Source: Bacteroidota bacterium (GTDB lineage: Bacteria > Bacteroidota > Bacteroidia > Flavobacteriales > Weeksellaceae). From it: DNA of 64,000 nt. Shown here piece after piece: positions 47,221 to 54,613 of the stretch. A program made the position numbers and the translations under genes. The stretch is taken from NCBI GenBank assembly GCA_023387375.1, contig JAEWIE010000041.1:62001-126000 (forward strand). The letters are read 5' to 3'. Position 1 is the first letter of the stretch; every line of letters begins with the position of its first letter. The notes under the pieces were generated by a model, which had not been told where the DNA came from, did no database searches, and saw only the letters and a list, made by a program, of their open reading frames with translations.

Positions 47221-47811
47221 ATGAAAAAGTTATTATTAGGAGCTGCCCTTGCAGTAAGTTCATTAACGTTTGCTCAACAATTTGGAGTAAAAGCAGGTGT
47301 AAACGTTTCCAACATTTCTGATGACAATGATGTACAGACAAATTCTAAAACAGGGTATTATGCCGGTGTATTTATGAATGCTCCGATTGCAGAAGACTTT
47401 AGTATTCAACCTGAGGTTCTTTACAACAGCTTAGGTACAAAATACGACTATGGAAATGCATCCAGTACTTTAACTTTAGATTACATCACAGTACCGGTAA
47501 TGTTCCAATACAACGTAGTTCCACAGTTCTACTTAGAAGCAGGACCTGAGTTTGGTTTCCTTGTGAACGCAAAATCAAAAGTAGAGTCAGGAAGCTTTGA
47601 AGGAACAGCGGATCTAGACAAAGACAACTTCAACTCCTTTAACTTTGGTTTAGGTCTTGGAGCTGGATTTAACATCACTAACAACATTGGAATTAACGCT
47701 CGTTACGTAGCTGGATTCACAGATGCAACCGACGAAAGCAACCAAGATTTCGGATCTGACGCGGACAACAAAAACAATGTGTTCCAAGCTGGGGTTACTT
47801 TTAAATTCTAA
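47221..47811 (+). CDS. Outer-membrane beta-barrel protein (porin-like, OMP_b-brl type)
   Basis: The 196-residue protein has a signal peptide ending in LTFAQ and the PF13568-like layout: FGVKAGVNVSNISDDND, TGYYAGVFMNAPIAEDFSIQPEVLYNSLG, YITVPVMFQYNV, FYLEAGPEFGFLV and a final strand VFQAGVTFKF. It is an eight-stranded small barrel of unknown cargo. A sigma-54-like promoter precedes it and a strong terminator follows. Confidence 0.88.
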   Translation: MKKLLLGAALAVSSLTFAQQFGVKAGVNVSNISDDNDVQTNSKTGYYAGVFMNAPIAEDFSIQPEVLYNSLGTKYDYGNASSTLTLDYITVPVMFQYNVVPQFYLEAGPEFGFLVNAKSKVESGSFEGTADLDKDNFNSFNFGLGLGAGFNITNNIGINARYVAGFTDATDESNQDFGSDADNKNNVFQAGVTFKF

Positions 47812-47843
47812 GCAGAATTAGAAACAATCAATCTTTTTATAAG

Positions 47844-47876
47844 AAAAGGCTCTCTTCAAAATGAAGAGAGCCTTTT
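47844..47876. terminator. Bidirectional terminator between the barrel gene and purF
   Basis: A 14-bp perfect stem (47844-47857 with 47863-47876) with a 5-nt loop and flanking A/T runs, between convergent genes. Confidence 0.92.
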
Positions 47877-47904
47877 CGTTTGGTTCTACTTAAATGATCT
47901 GCAG

Positions 47905-49398
47905 TTACTCAAAAAGCTCCGTTTGTTCTCCCTTTGCCACAGGGTATTTTTCGGTAAAGCATCCAAAACAGTGCTTATCGGATCCTAAGATTACCTTAAG
48001 ATTCTCAATGCTTAAGAACTCTAAAGAGTCTACCCCTAAGTAATCTCTTAGTTCCTCTACGCTCATATTTGCAGAAATTAAATCGTCTTTCGAAGGCGTG
48101 TCAATTCCTAAGTAACAAGGTGCAATGATGGGCGGCGATACACTACGGAAGTGAATTTCTTTCACTCCGGCTTCTTTTAAAATCTTTACAAGGCGTTTCG
48201 AGGTAGTTCCCCGAACAATTGAATCGTCGATAATGACTACTCTTTTGCCTTTAATTTCGCTTTTGATCGGATTGAGTTTTAAATTCACGATGCGTTCACG
48301 CATATCCTGCGTAGGAATAATAAAGCTTCTTCCTACATAGCGGTTTTTGATAAGTACAGGGCGAAAAGGAATTCCAGATACTTTGGAAAAGCCAATAGCC
48401 GCTGGAACCCCCGAATCGGGAACACCAATGACAATGTCCGCTTCCACGGGAGCCTGCTCCCAAATTTTCTCTCCTGATTTTTCTCGAATCTCATGGACAT
48501 TGATTCCTTCCAATGAGGAATCTGGGCGAGCAAAATAAATATACTCAAAAGAACAGAGCTTTCTCTCACAGTTATCCTTCACCATATAAGACTGTAGACC
48601 CTTCTCATGATCGCTTGTGTAAACAATCTCTCCTGGTAAAATATCACGCACATACTGAGCTCCCACCGCATCTAAAGCGGCAGTTTCAGAGGCAGCCACA
48701 TACGTCTTCTCATCAATCGCACCTAAAACGAGTGGACGTATTCCATGAAAATCTCGGAATGCAAAGAATTTATTTCTTGTAATTCCAACCACCGAATAAG
48801 CTCCTTCAATTTTTTCCATGGTGGATTTAATCGCCCCACGAAGTCCTAAATCTAAATTCTTCTGGATTAACCTTAAAATCACTTCTGAGTCAGACGTGGC
48901 CTTAAAGACTACACCCTCTGCCTCTAATTCCTTTTTAAGTTCTCGGGCATTGGTAAGATTACCGTTGTGCGCTATAGAAAGAATAATTTGGTCGTATTCA
49001 TTCTTCGCAAAAAAAGGCTGGAAATTGAATTTCTTTTTGTCTCCGGCTGTTGTGTAACGAGTATGGCCAATGACTCCATTTCCCATAAAAGTCTCTGGAT
49101 TGCGAATTTCTTTGTAGACATCTAAAACAAGACCTTCGTCTTTAATGTTAACAATCTTTCCCCCGTTCATCACCGAAATCCCACAGGCTTCTTGACCACG
49201 GTGTTGCAAGGCAAAGAGTCCGAATTGCGACAAGGAAAAAGTATCTGTATTCTCCTCAGAATACAAGGCAAAGATTCCACATTCTTCATTCGGTGCATCA
49301 AGGCGCTCCTGACTTTGACTACGCAAAAGATTACGACCGTAATTTCTTGTTTTAAACTGCTCTAAATAGTCTTTTCTGTGGTTGTTTAAATTTTTCAT
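47905..49398 (-). CDS. purF: Amidophosphoribosyltransferase
   Basis: The 497-residue enzyme makes phosphoribosylamine from PRPP and glutamine. Cys40 in NEECGIFALY would be the N-terminal nucleophile after removal of a 39-residue propeptide, longer than the 11 residues of the Bacillus enzyme. The PRPP motif VVIIDDSIVRGTTSKR is present. Cysteines in RKLCSFEY, APCYLG and HCFGCF match the [4Fe-4S] ligands of the Bacillus type, so oxygen-sensitive regulation is possible. purC lies 41 nt upstream on the same strand, so the order of transcription is purC-purF. Confidence 0.96.
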   Translation of the reverse strand: MKNLNNHRKDYLEQFKTRNYGRNLLRSQSQERLDAPNEECGIFALYSEENTDTFSLSQFGLFALQHRGQEACGISVMNGGKIVNIKDEGLVLDVYKEIRNPETFMGNGVIGHTRYTTAGDKKKFNFQPFFAKNEYDQIILSIAHNGNLTNARELKKELEAEGVVFKATSDSEVILRLIQKNLDLGLRGAIKSTMEKIEGAYSVVGITRNKFFAFRDFHGIRPLVLGAIDEKTYVAASETAALDAVGAQYVRDILPGEIVYTSDHEKGLQSYMVKDNCERKLCSFEYIYFARPDSSLEGINVHEIREKSGEKIWEQAPVEADIVIGVPDSGVPAAIGFSKVSGIPFRPVLIKNRYVGRSFIIPTQDMRERIVNLKLNPIKSEIKGKRVVIIDDSIVRGTTSKRLVKILKEAGVKEIHFRSVSPPIIAPCYLGIDTPSKDDLISANMSVEELRDYLGVDSLEFLSIENLKVILGSDKHCFGCFTEKYPVAKGEQTELFE

Positions 49399-49439
49399 TT
49401 GACTTTCTCTAACTTTAGACTTGCGTCTATTGGTTGTCC

Positions 49440-50162
49440 TTATTTTTCGAGCGCAGCTTGAAGGCGCTCGTAAATTTCTACATACGCTTCTGTCACCTCA
49501 CCAAGATCTCTTCTAAATCTATCTTTGTCGAGTTTCTTCATTGTATCTTTATCCCACAAACGGCATGTATCTGGCGAAATTTCATCCGCTAAAATAATTT
49601 TACCATCAGAGGTTTTTCCAAGTTCGATTTTAAAATCCACAAGGATAATATTCATTCGGTCAAAGAGTTCCACCAAATGCTCATTGATTTCTGCTGTGAG
49701 CTTGTACATCTCATCTAGTTCTTCTCTTGTGGCAGCGCCTAAAAAGATCGCATGATAGTCGTTAATAAGCGGATCTCCTAGTTCGTCTTTTTTGTAACAA
49801 ATATCAAAAATAGTGACAGGTGATTTAATTCCTTCTTCTACCCCTAGTCTCTGCGCCATACTTCCTGCAGAATAATTTCTCACAACCATCTCAAGAGGAA
49901 TAATCGATACTTTTCTTACAAGTTGCTCTCTCTCATCAAGTTGCTTGATAAAATGCGTTTCAACCCCTTTCTTTTTTAAGTATTCAAAAATGAGGGTTGT
50001 TATCGCATTGTTCATTTCTCCTTTTCGATCGAATGAACCTTTTTTTTGTGCATTAAATGCGGTGGCATCGTCTTTAAAACGCACAATGACTTCTTCTGGA
50101 TTTTCGGTTGAAAAAATCTGTTTTGCTTTGCCCTCGTAGAGCATCTCTCCTTTTACATTCAT
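49440..50162 (-). CDS. purC: SAICAR synthetase
   Basis: The 240-residue ligase joins aspartate to CAIR in purine synthesis. It has the start [27 protein letters not shown], the signature [30 protein letters not shown] and [14 protein letters not shown]. The length matches the bacterial single-domain form. It is transcribed just before purF. Confidence 0.97.
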   Translation of the reverse strand: MNVKGEMLYEGKAKQIFSTENPEEVIVRFKDDATAFNAQKKGSFDRKGEMNNAITTLIFEYLKKKGVETHFIKQLDEREQLVRKVSIIPLEMVVRNYSAGSMAQRLGVEEGIKSPVTIFDICYKKDELGDPLINDYHAIFLGAATREELDEMYKLTAEINEHLVELFDRMNIILVDFKIELGKTSDGKIILADEISPDTCRLWDKDTMKKLDKDRFRRDLGEVTEAYVEIYERLQAALEK

Positions 50163-50208
50163 ACTTTTTACATTTGTTTCCCCTTGTTAAGGAAAATTTT
50201 ATTAGGAT

Positions 50209-50913
50209 CTAATTATAAATTCCAATTACTAACAGTGCGCTTACCACTGAGAGTCCAAAACTAAGTAGGGTACCAATTAGTACGTACTCAGTTAACTTTC
50301 GCTGCCGGGCCTGAGCTAAATCACTAAATCGAAATACCGATTTAGCCGCAATCATAAAACCAACTCCTTCCCAGTGTCCAGTCACGATAAATATATACAC
50401 CAATAGACGTTCCAAAAGTCCAATATAATGTCCCGCATTGACTAAAGATTCACTTTGTGTACTTTCTATAGAAGGTGTAACGGGTGTCCAGTTCGAAATC
50501 AAACTCTTTACAATCACGGAGCAAGGTATCGTAACAAATACGGCCCCTAGAATGAAAGGTGTATTTACTAGTAAGTTCTCTTTGGAAAGGTTCCACTGAT
50601 TCATGCCAACACATAGCAAAAGAATCACAAGCAAATGGAGAGCTTGGTCCCAAAAAAACCACTTTATCTTGGTCCGATGGGTCTGATATCTTAACTTCAA
50701 TAAATCAATAAAGTAATGGGTAACTCCAATTACTAAAGAAAACCACCAAAACTCACCGGGAAGAAAAAGCAGAACTAAAAGGGTATGGATTACTACGTGG
50801 GCATATAAGTAGATACTTCTGTAGGTATCCCGCTCTTTCGCTTGCACCCAAGATTTAGGTTGGAGAAGGAAGTCTCCGAGTAAATGGGCCAGAAGGAGCA
50901 GTGAGAGTATCAT
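50209..50913 (-). CDS. DUF3307 membrane protein, partner of the SatD-like gene
   Basis: The 234-residue protein has about six to seven membrane helices. It carries a recurrent set of polar residues in or near membrane segments: LLAHLLGDFLLQ at the N-terminus, YAHVVIHTLL, VTHYFIDLLK and FFWDQALHLL. These His/Asp positions are the hallmark of DUF3307 and might bind a metal or form an active site, but no function is known to me. The start codon is one base beyond the SatD-like stop, so the two are translationally coupled. Confidence 0.85.
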   Translation of the reverse strand: MILSLLLLAHLLGDFLLQPKSWVQAKERDTYRSIYLYAHVVIHTLLVLLFLPGEFWWFSLVIGVTHYFIDLLKLRYQTHRTKIKWFFWDQALHLLVILLLCVGMNQWNLSKENLLVNTPFILGAVFVTIPCSVIVKSLISNWTPVTPSIESTQSESLVNAGHYIGLLERLLVYIFIVTGHWEGVGFMIAAKSVFRFSDLAQARQRKLTEYVLIGTLLSFGLSVVSALLVIGIYN

Positions 50914-50914
50914 T

Positions 50915-51520
50915 TTACAGCTGAGATATTTTTTGTTGATAATATAACTCGGTTTGTGAAATCAGATCGAGATTTGCTCTTTTTAGTCGCTGAGATACAG
51001 AAGACTGTGTAATGCTAAATTTTTGCGCTAATTCCTCTTGCGTAATTCCGGGCTGAATAATGAACTCGTGTAAGATTTGAGCCACAGCCCAGGTCCAGCT
51101 ATCAAAATCAATAGAAGCCCATTTAAAGAGTAGATTTAACTCCTCATTTAAGTCAGGGTTCGGGGTTTGAATAGCTAGAGTTTTACCATCGTTCTTTAGT
51201 TGATTTAACAGTCTACCAGAAGAAACATAGGCCGATCCGTTAGACTCTGTAATTTTTTCAGACATGAATGTTTCCTCTCCAATGCCAATCGCCATTCTTA
51301 CATCTAAACTATCAATCGATTTCACTAAGGATTTGATCGCAAGTACATACTTAAAAGCGAGCTTCGGATCACATTTAATTTGGAATTCATCTCCCCTGTA
51401 AATCTCCCAATCTTTGGGACTTGAGCCCCAATGAGAGAGCAAAGCTTTTAAAGGCTTTAGCCAGATTTCTGTCTGGGTGCTTTCTGAATTAATAATGTCT
51501 CCAGTAATAACCGCTTTCAT
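50915..51520 (-). CDS. SatD-family protein with C-terminal helix-turn-helix
   Basis: The 201-residue protein matches the SatD family: KAVITGDIINS at 2-12, EIYRGDEFQIKCDP at 39-52, VRMAIGIGE at 74-82 and SAYVSSGRLLNQLK at 96-109. These resemble in order the metal loop, GGDEF-like turn, core strand and helix of nucleotidyl-cyclase palm domains, although no cyclase activity is established. Residues 138-170 form a helix-turn-helix (GITQEELAQKFSITQSSVS), so it may bind DNA. It precedes DUF3307 by one base. The family name comes from the Streptococcus acid-tolerance operon. Confidence 0.82.
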   Translation of the reverse strand: MKAVITGDIINSESTQTEIWLKPLKALLSHWGSSPKDWEIYRGDEFQIKCDPKLAFKYVLAIKSLVKSIDSLDVRMAIGIGEETFMSEKITESNGSAYVSSGRLLNQLKNDGKTLAIQTPNPDLNEELNLLFKWASIDFDSWTWAVAQILHEFIIQPGITQEELAQKFSITQSSVSQRLKRANLDLISQTELYYQQKISQL

Positions 51521-51524
51521 AGCG

Positions 51525-51554
51525 CAAAAATAAGCAATAAAACTAATATTACAA
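51525..51554 (-). promoter_or_regulatory. Promoter of the SatD-DUF3307 operon, abutting the start codon
   Basis: On the minus strand TATTTTTG (51532-51525) is preceded by TTG at 51554-51552 with 19 nt between. Only four bases separate the -7 box from the ATG, predicting a leaderless mRNA. Confidence 0.6.
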
Positions 51555-51586
51555 CTATATAAGTAAAAAGTCTAATATTTCAAAAA

Positions 51587-51625
51587 ATAAGCTATTTAGC
51601 TAATATTGATCAATTATTAGCTTAT
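51587..51625. repeat. Compound palindrome upstream of the SatD-like gene
   Basis: Arms AGCTAATA (51598-51605) and TATTAGCT (51615-51622) flank a 9-nt spacer containing TTGATCAA, itself a palindrome. A further pair ATAAGCTA (51587-51594) and TAGCTTAT (51618-51625) shares the right arm. It lies in the gap between the SatD-like and acyl-CoA dehydrogenase genes, so either could be controlled. It is a candidate operator for the helix-turn-helix of the SatD-like protein. Confidence 0.55.
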
Positions 51626-51732
51626 CAACTTATAACAAGAGTAGGATTGCAGATTCAAACAGGAAAAGGCTTTTGTAAAATGAATTGATAACTCCCTCAC
51701 AAAGAACGGTTAAAAGAATTTTCGGAGAAGCG

Positions 51733-51740
51733 TATTTTTG
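51733..51740 (+). promoter_or_regulatory. -7 box upstream of the acyl-CoA dehydrogenase gene
   Basis: TATTTTTG lies 24 nt before the chosen ATG. The position supports that ATG over the earlier in-frame codon, which overlaps the box. Confidence 0.5.
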
Positions 51741-51764
51741 TTTATATTTACGCAAACAACATTT

Positions 51765-52904
51765 ATGAAAACAGAACTGCAAGAAAGCTTAACAATGATC
51801 GCACAAACCGCCAAAGAATTTGCGGAAAAAGAAATACGCCCCAATATTATGGAGTGGGACGAGGCTCAAATATTTCCAAAAGAACTATTTCACAAACTAG
51901 GGGAAATGGGATTCATGGGCATTGTTATCCCAGAAGAGTACGGCGGATCGGGATTAGGCTACCAAGAATACATTAGCATTCTTGATGAAATCTCGCAGGT
52001 AGACCCCTCCATTGGCCTTTCCGTTGCTGCGCACAATTCACTATGTACCAACCATATTTATGAATTTGGAAATGAAGAGCAGCGCCATAAATGGCTCCCT
52101 CAACTCGCCTCCGGAAAAACTATTGGCGCCTGGGGACTTACGGAACATAACACAGGTTCAGATTCAGGGGGAATGAGTACCACAGCTGTAAAAGACGGAG
52201 ACGATTGGATTATCAGTGGAGCTAAAAATTTCATCACGCACGCCATTTCAGGTGACATTGCAGTGGTGATGACCCGCACAGGAGAGATCGGAGCGAAAAA
52301 CAATTCGACTGCTTTTGTTTTGGAAAAAGGCATGGCAGGATTTAGCTCTGGTAAAAAAGAAAACAAACTGGGCATGAGAGCTTCGGAGACGGCAGAACTC
52401 ATCTTCGACAAAGTGCGAGTACCGGATTCCCACCGATTAGGAGAAGTCGGAGAAGGTTTTAAACAAGCAATGAAAATTTTAGACGGAGGTCGTATCTCGA
52501 TTGCGGCATTAAGTCTAGGAATTGCAAGAGGGGCTTACAAAGCCGCTTTAAAATACTCCTTAGAGAGAAAGCAATTCGGAAAAGCGATTAACGAGTTCCA
52601 AGCCGTGAATTTCATGCTTGCAGACATGGCCACAGAAATCGAAGCCTCTGAACTACTGATCAGAAATGCTGCCACACTAAAAAATAACAAGGCCAAAATG
52701 ACCAAAGAAGGAGCTATGGCGAAACTTTTCGCTTCTGAGGCCTGCGTTCGAATTTCAAACAATGCCGTACAAATCTTCGGAGGATACGGATACACAAAAG
52801 ATTTCCCAGTCGAAAAATTCTATAGAGACTCTAAACTTTGTACCATCGGAGAAGGAACTTCCGAGATTCAGAGACTCGTGATTGGAAGGGCAATCTCCCA
52901 TTAA
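51765..52904 (+). CDS. Acyl-CoA dehydrogenase
   Basis: The 379-residue flavoprotein carries out the first step of beta-oxidation or amino-acid-derived acyl-CoA oxidation. Motifs: IVIPEEYGGSGLGY, WGLTEHNTGSDSGG, MRASETAELIFD, ERKQFGKAINEFQAVNFMLADM, and FGGYGYTKDFPVEKFYRDSK with the catalytic Glu in IGEGTSEIQR. The protein most resembles short-chain/butyryl-CoA dehydrogenases; chain length cannot be read. A strong terminator follows. Confidence 0.94.
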   Translation: MKTELQESLTMIAQTAKEFAEKEIRPNIMEWDEAQIFPKELFHKLGEMGFMGIVIPEEYGGSGLGYQEYISILDEISQVDPSIGLSVAAHNSLCTNHIYEFGNEEQRHKWLPQLASGKTIGAWGLTEHNTGSDSGGMSTTAVKDGDDWIISGAKNFITHAISGDIAVVMTRTGEIGAKNNSTAFVLEKGMAGFSSGKKENKLGMRASETAELIFDKVRVPDSHRLGEVGEGFKQAMKILDGGRISIAALSLGIARGAYKAALKYSLERKQFGKAINEFQAVNFMLADMATEIEASELLIRNAATLKNNKAKMTKEGAMAKLFASEACVRISNNAVQIFGGYGYTKDFPVEKFYRDSKLCTIGEGTSEIQRLVIGRAISH

Positions 52905-52928
52905 CATTTACAAACAAGGAAAAAATAC

Positions 52929-52973
52929 AGGCTGTAGTAAAGGAGATTTAAACTCCTTTTTGCAGCCTTTTTT
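52929..52973 (+). terminator. Terminator of the acyl-CoA dehydrogenase gene
   Basis: A long stem (52929-52945 with 52953-52968, minor internal mismatches), 7-nt loop and a run of six T. The MazG-like ATG comes 20 nt later. Confidence 0.88.
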
Positions 52974-52992
52974 AAACCCTAAGCTCAAACCT

Positions 52993-53457
52993 ATGAACCC
53001 AAATGACAGCCTTGCAAAAGTAGCCGAATTTCATTCCCTCTTCTCTGTACCTCATCTTGAAAACCCTCAAATTCCCTCAAAGGAAAGAGCGGAGCTGAGG
53101 GTTCGACTTTTGCAGGAAGAACTAGATGAATTAAAAGAAGCTCTTTCACAAAAGGACCTTACTGAAGTGGCCGATGCACTCTGTGATTTGCAATATGTGC
53201 TCAATGGCGCGATTTTGGAATTTGGTATGGCAAGCAGATTCGAAAGTTTGTTCGAGGAAGTGCACCGTTCCAATCTATCCAAAGCTTGCAAAGATCAAAA
53301 CGAGGCAGAGCAAACCCTCGAGCAGTATAAAAAGAAGGGGATTGCATGCTACACAAAAGAATTAAATGGTAAATTTAACGTCTATAGAACAAAGGACGAT
53401 AAAGTCTTAAAAAGCCTAAATTATTCTGCTGCAGAGTTAGGCAAACTCTTAAAGTAA
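52993..53457 (+). CDS. MazG-like nucleoside triphosphate pyrophosphohydrolase
   Basis: The 154-residue protein has the all-alpha NTP pyrophosphatase core with metal-binding carboxylates in LLQEELDELKEAL and EVADALCDLQYVLNGAI. An N-terminal helix (LAKVAEFHSLF) and a C-terminal FNVYRTKDDKVLKS segment flank it, typical of the phosphoribosyl-ATP pyrophosphohydrolase-like proteins of Bacteroidota. It probably cleans up a non-canonical nucleotide. I use the ATG at MNPNDSLAKV, since the upstream open frame overlaps the terminator and the previous gene. Confidence 0.85.
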   Translation: MNPNDSLAKVAEFHSLFSVPHLENPQIPSKERAELRVRLLQEELDELKEALSQKDLTEVADALCDLQYVLNGAILEFGMASRFESLFEEVHRSNLSKACKDQNEAEQTLEQYKKKGIACYTKELNGKFNVYRTKDDKVLKSLNYSAAELGKLLK

Positions 53458-53485
53458 TCGAATTTAATAACATAATTCACACGCC

Positions 53486-53902
53486 ATGTCACACACAGTT
53501 GGAATCCAATCTCATAATCTATTCAAAATCCCTGAAATTGCGGCTTGGTTTCATCCCCAATATGAGGAGTATCCTCTCGACTTGCGAATTGTAGATGAAA
53601 TTCGTATGCTCGATTTAAAAGACATTCAAGGAGTACTGTTTTTTGGAACTTGGTGCGAAGATAGTCAGGAGCAAGTTCCAAGACTGATGAAAGTTTTTGA
53701 TCGCTTAGAGCTTCCTTTCTCTAGTCTTTTACTCTACGCTGTAGACGAAGAGAAAAAAGAGCCTCAAAAAGAGATTCAAAATTTTAGAATTGAAAGGGTC
53801 CCTACCCTTGTGCTCCTAAAGAAGGGTAAAGAACTGGGGCGCATTGTAGAGCATCCTCAATCAGAAAGTCTTGAGAAAGATCTTCTGACCACTTTAAAAT
53901 AA
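53486..53902 (+). CDS. Thioredoxin-like protein with a single active-site cysteine
   Basis: The 138-residue protein has a thioredoxin-type strand and site GVLFFGTWCEDSQ, where the second Cys of WCxxC is Ser60, and the cis-proline strand RVPTLVLLKKGKELG. No signal peptide is present, so it is cytoplasmic. With only Cys57 it cannot cycle as a normal disulfide oxidoreductase but could act by a monothiol mechanism. It lies 28 nt after the MazG-like gene and 23 nt before the DUF4230 gene, probably one transcript. Confidence 0.82.
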   Translation: MSHTVGIQSHNLFKIPEIAAWFHPQYEEYPLDLRIVDEIRMLDLKDIQGVLFFGTWCEDSQEQVPRLMKVFDRLELPFSSLLLYAVDEEKKEPQKEIQNFRIERVPTLVLLKKGKELGRIVEHPQSESLEKDLLTTLK

Positions 53903-53925
53903 GTTCAACCCTAATTTAAATACAA

Positions 53926-54543
53926 GTGAACCAGTACGCAAAACAGATTCCGGCCTTTTTAATCGGTGTTCTTTTAACCCTCCTAATTGGACTTCTACTC
54001 AAGAATTTCTTTACAAGATCAAATGAGAAGGTCGACAACTCATATTATGTCATTACGAATCAAATCCGAAAAATGAATAAGATGGTTGTGATGGAGCAAG
54101 ATTTCTCAACCCTTCAGCGTACAAAAATGAGTACAGAAATATTAGGAGGAGGGCTTTTTCCTACCATGGACAAAGAGATTGTAACCTTCACGAAAACCAA
54201 TGCGCAAGTATCCTACGATTTAAATCAACTTAAACTGGAGGTTGATAGTACAAATCGAACCCTCACAATTCGGTCAATTCCAGAACCTGAAATTCGCATT
54301 ATTCCTAGTGTTGAGATTAGTTCTGTAGACGACTCATTCTTCAATCGTATTGAGCAAAAGGACCTACAAAAAATCCAAAAACAAGCAAAAGATCACGCAG
54401 TAAAATCAGTCAACCAAAAGAAATTAATTGATGAGAGCAAAGTTCAACTAAGAAAAAACTTAGATCAAATTTTTGTTTTGGCAAAGGCTCTCAATTATGA
54501 AATAGTGGACGAAACAGGCTCGATGAATCTGCTAAAGCTTTAA
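53926..54543 (+). CDS. DUF4230 membrane-anchored protein
   Basis: The 205-residue protein starts with GTG and has one N-terminal membrane helix at about residues 9-28 (IPAFLIGVLLTLLIGLLLKNF). A DUF4230-type extracytoplasmic domain follows (YVITNQIRKMNKMVVMEQDF, ATVSYDLNQLKLEV-like strands and IRIIPSVEISSVDD) and the protein ends in a helical region. Function unknown. It is the last gene of the small run before cphA, which is transcribed the other way. Confidence 0.83.
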   Translation: MNQYAKQIPAFLIGVLLTLLIGLLLKNFFTRSNEKVDNSYYVITNQIRKMNKMVVMEQDFSTLQRTKMSTEILGGGLFPTMDKEIVTFTKTNAQVSYDLNQLKLEVDSTNRTLTIRSIPEPEIRIIPSVEISSVDDSFFNRIEQKDLQKIQKQAKDHAVKSVNQKKLIDESKVQLRKNLDQIFVLAKALNYEIVDETGSMNLLKL

Positions 54544-54613
54544 GAGATTTATCGAGTGCCTAATTCGTTGCCAAAGAGAAACCTTGGGAAAAAGTGATCG
54601 ATTTTAAACTGTA

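Noticed and set aside
52882..52992. N-terminal extension of the MazG-like protein
   Set aside because: The extension would be encoded by the previous gene's end and its terminator stem, so it is not plausible coding sequence.
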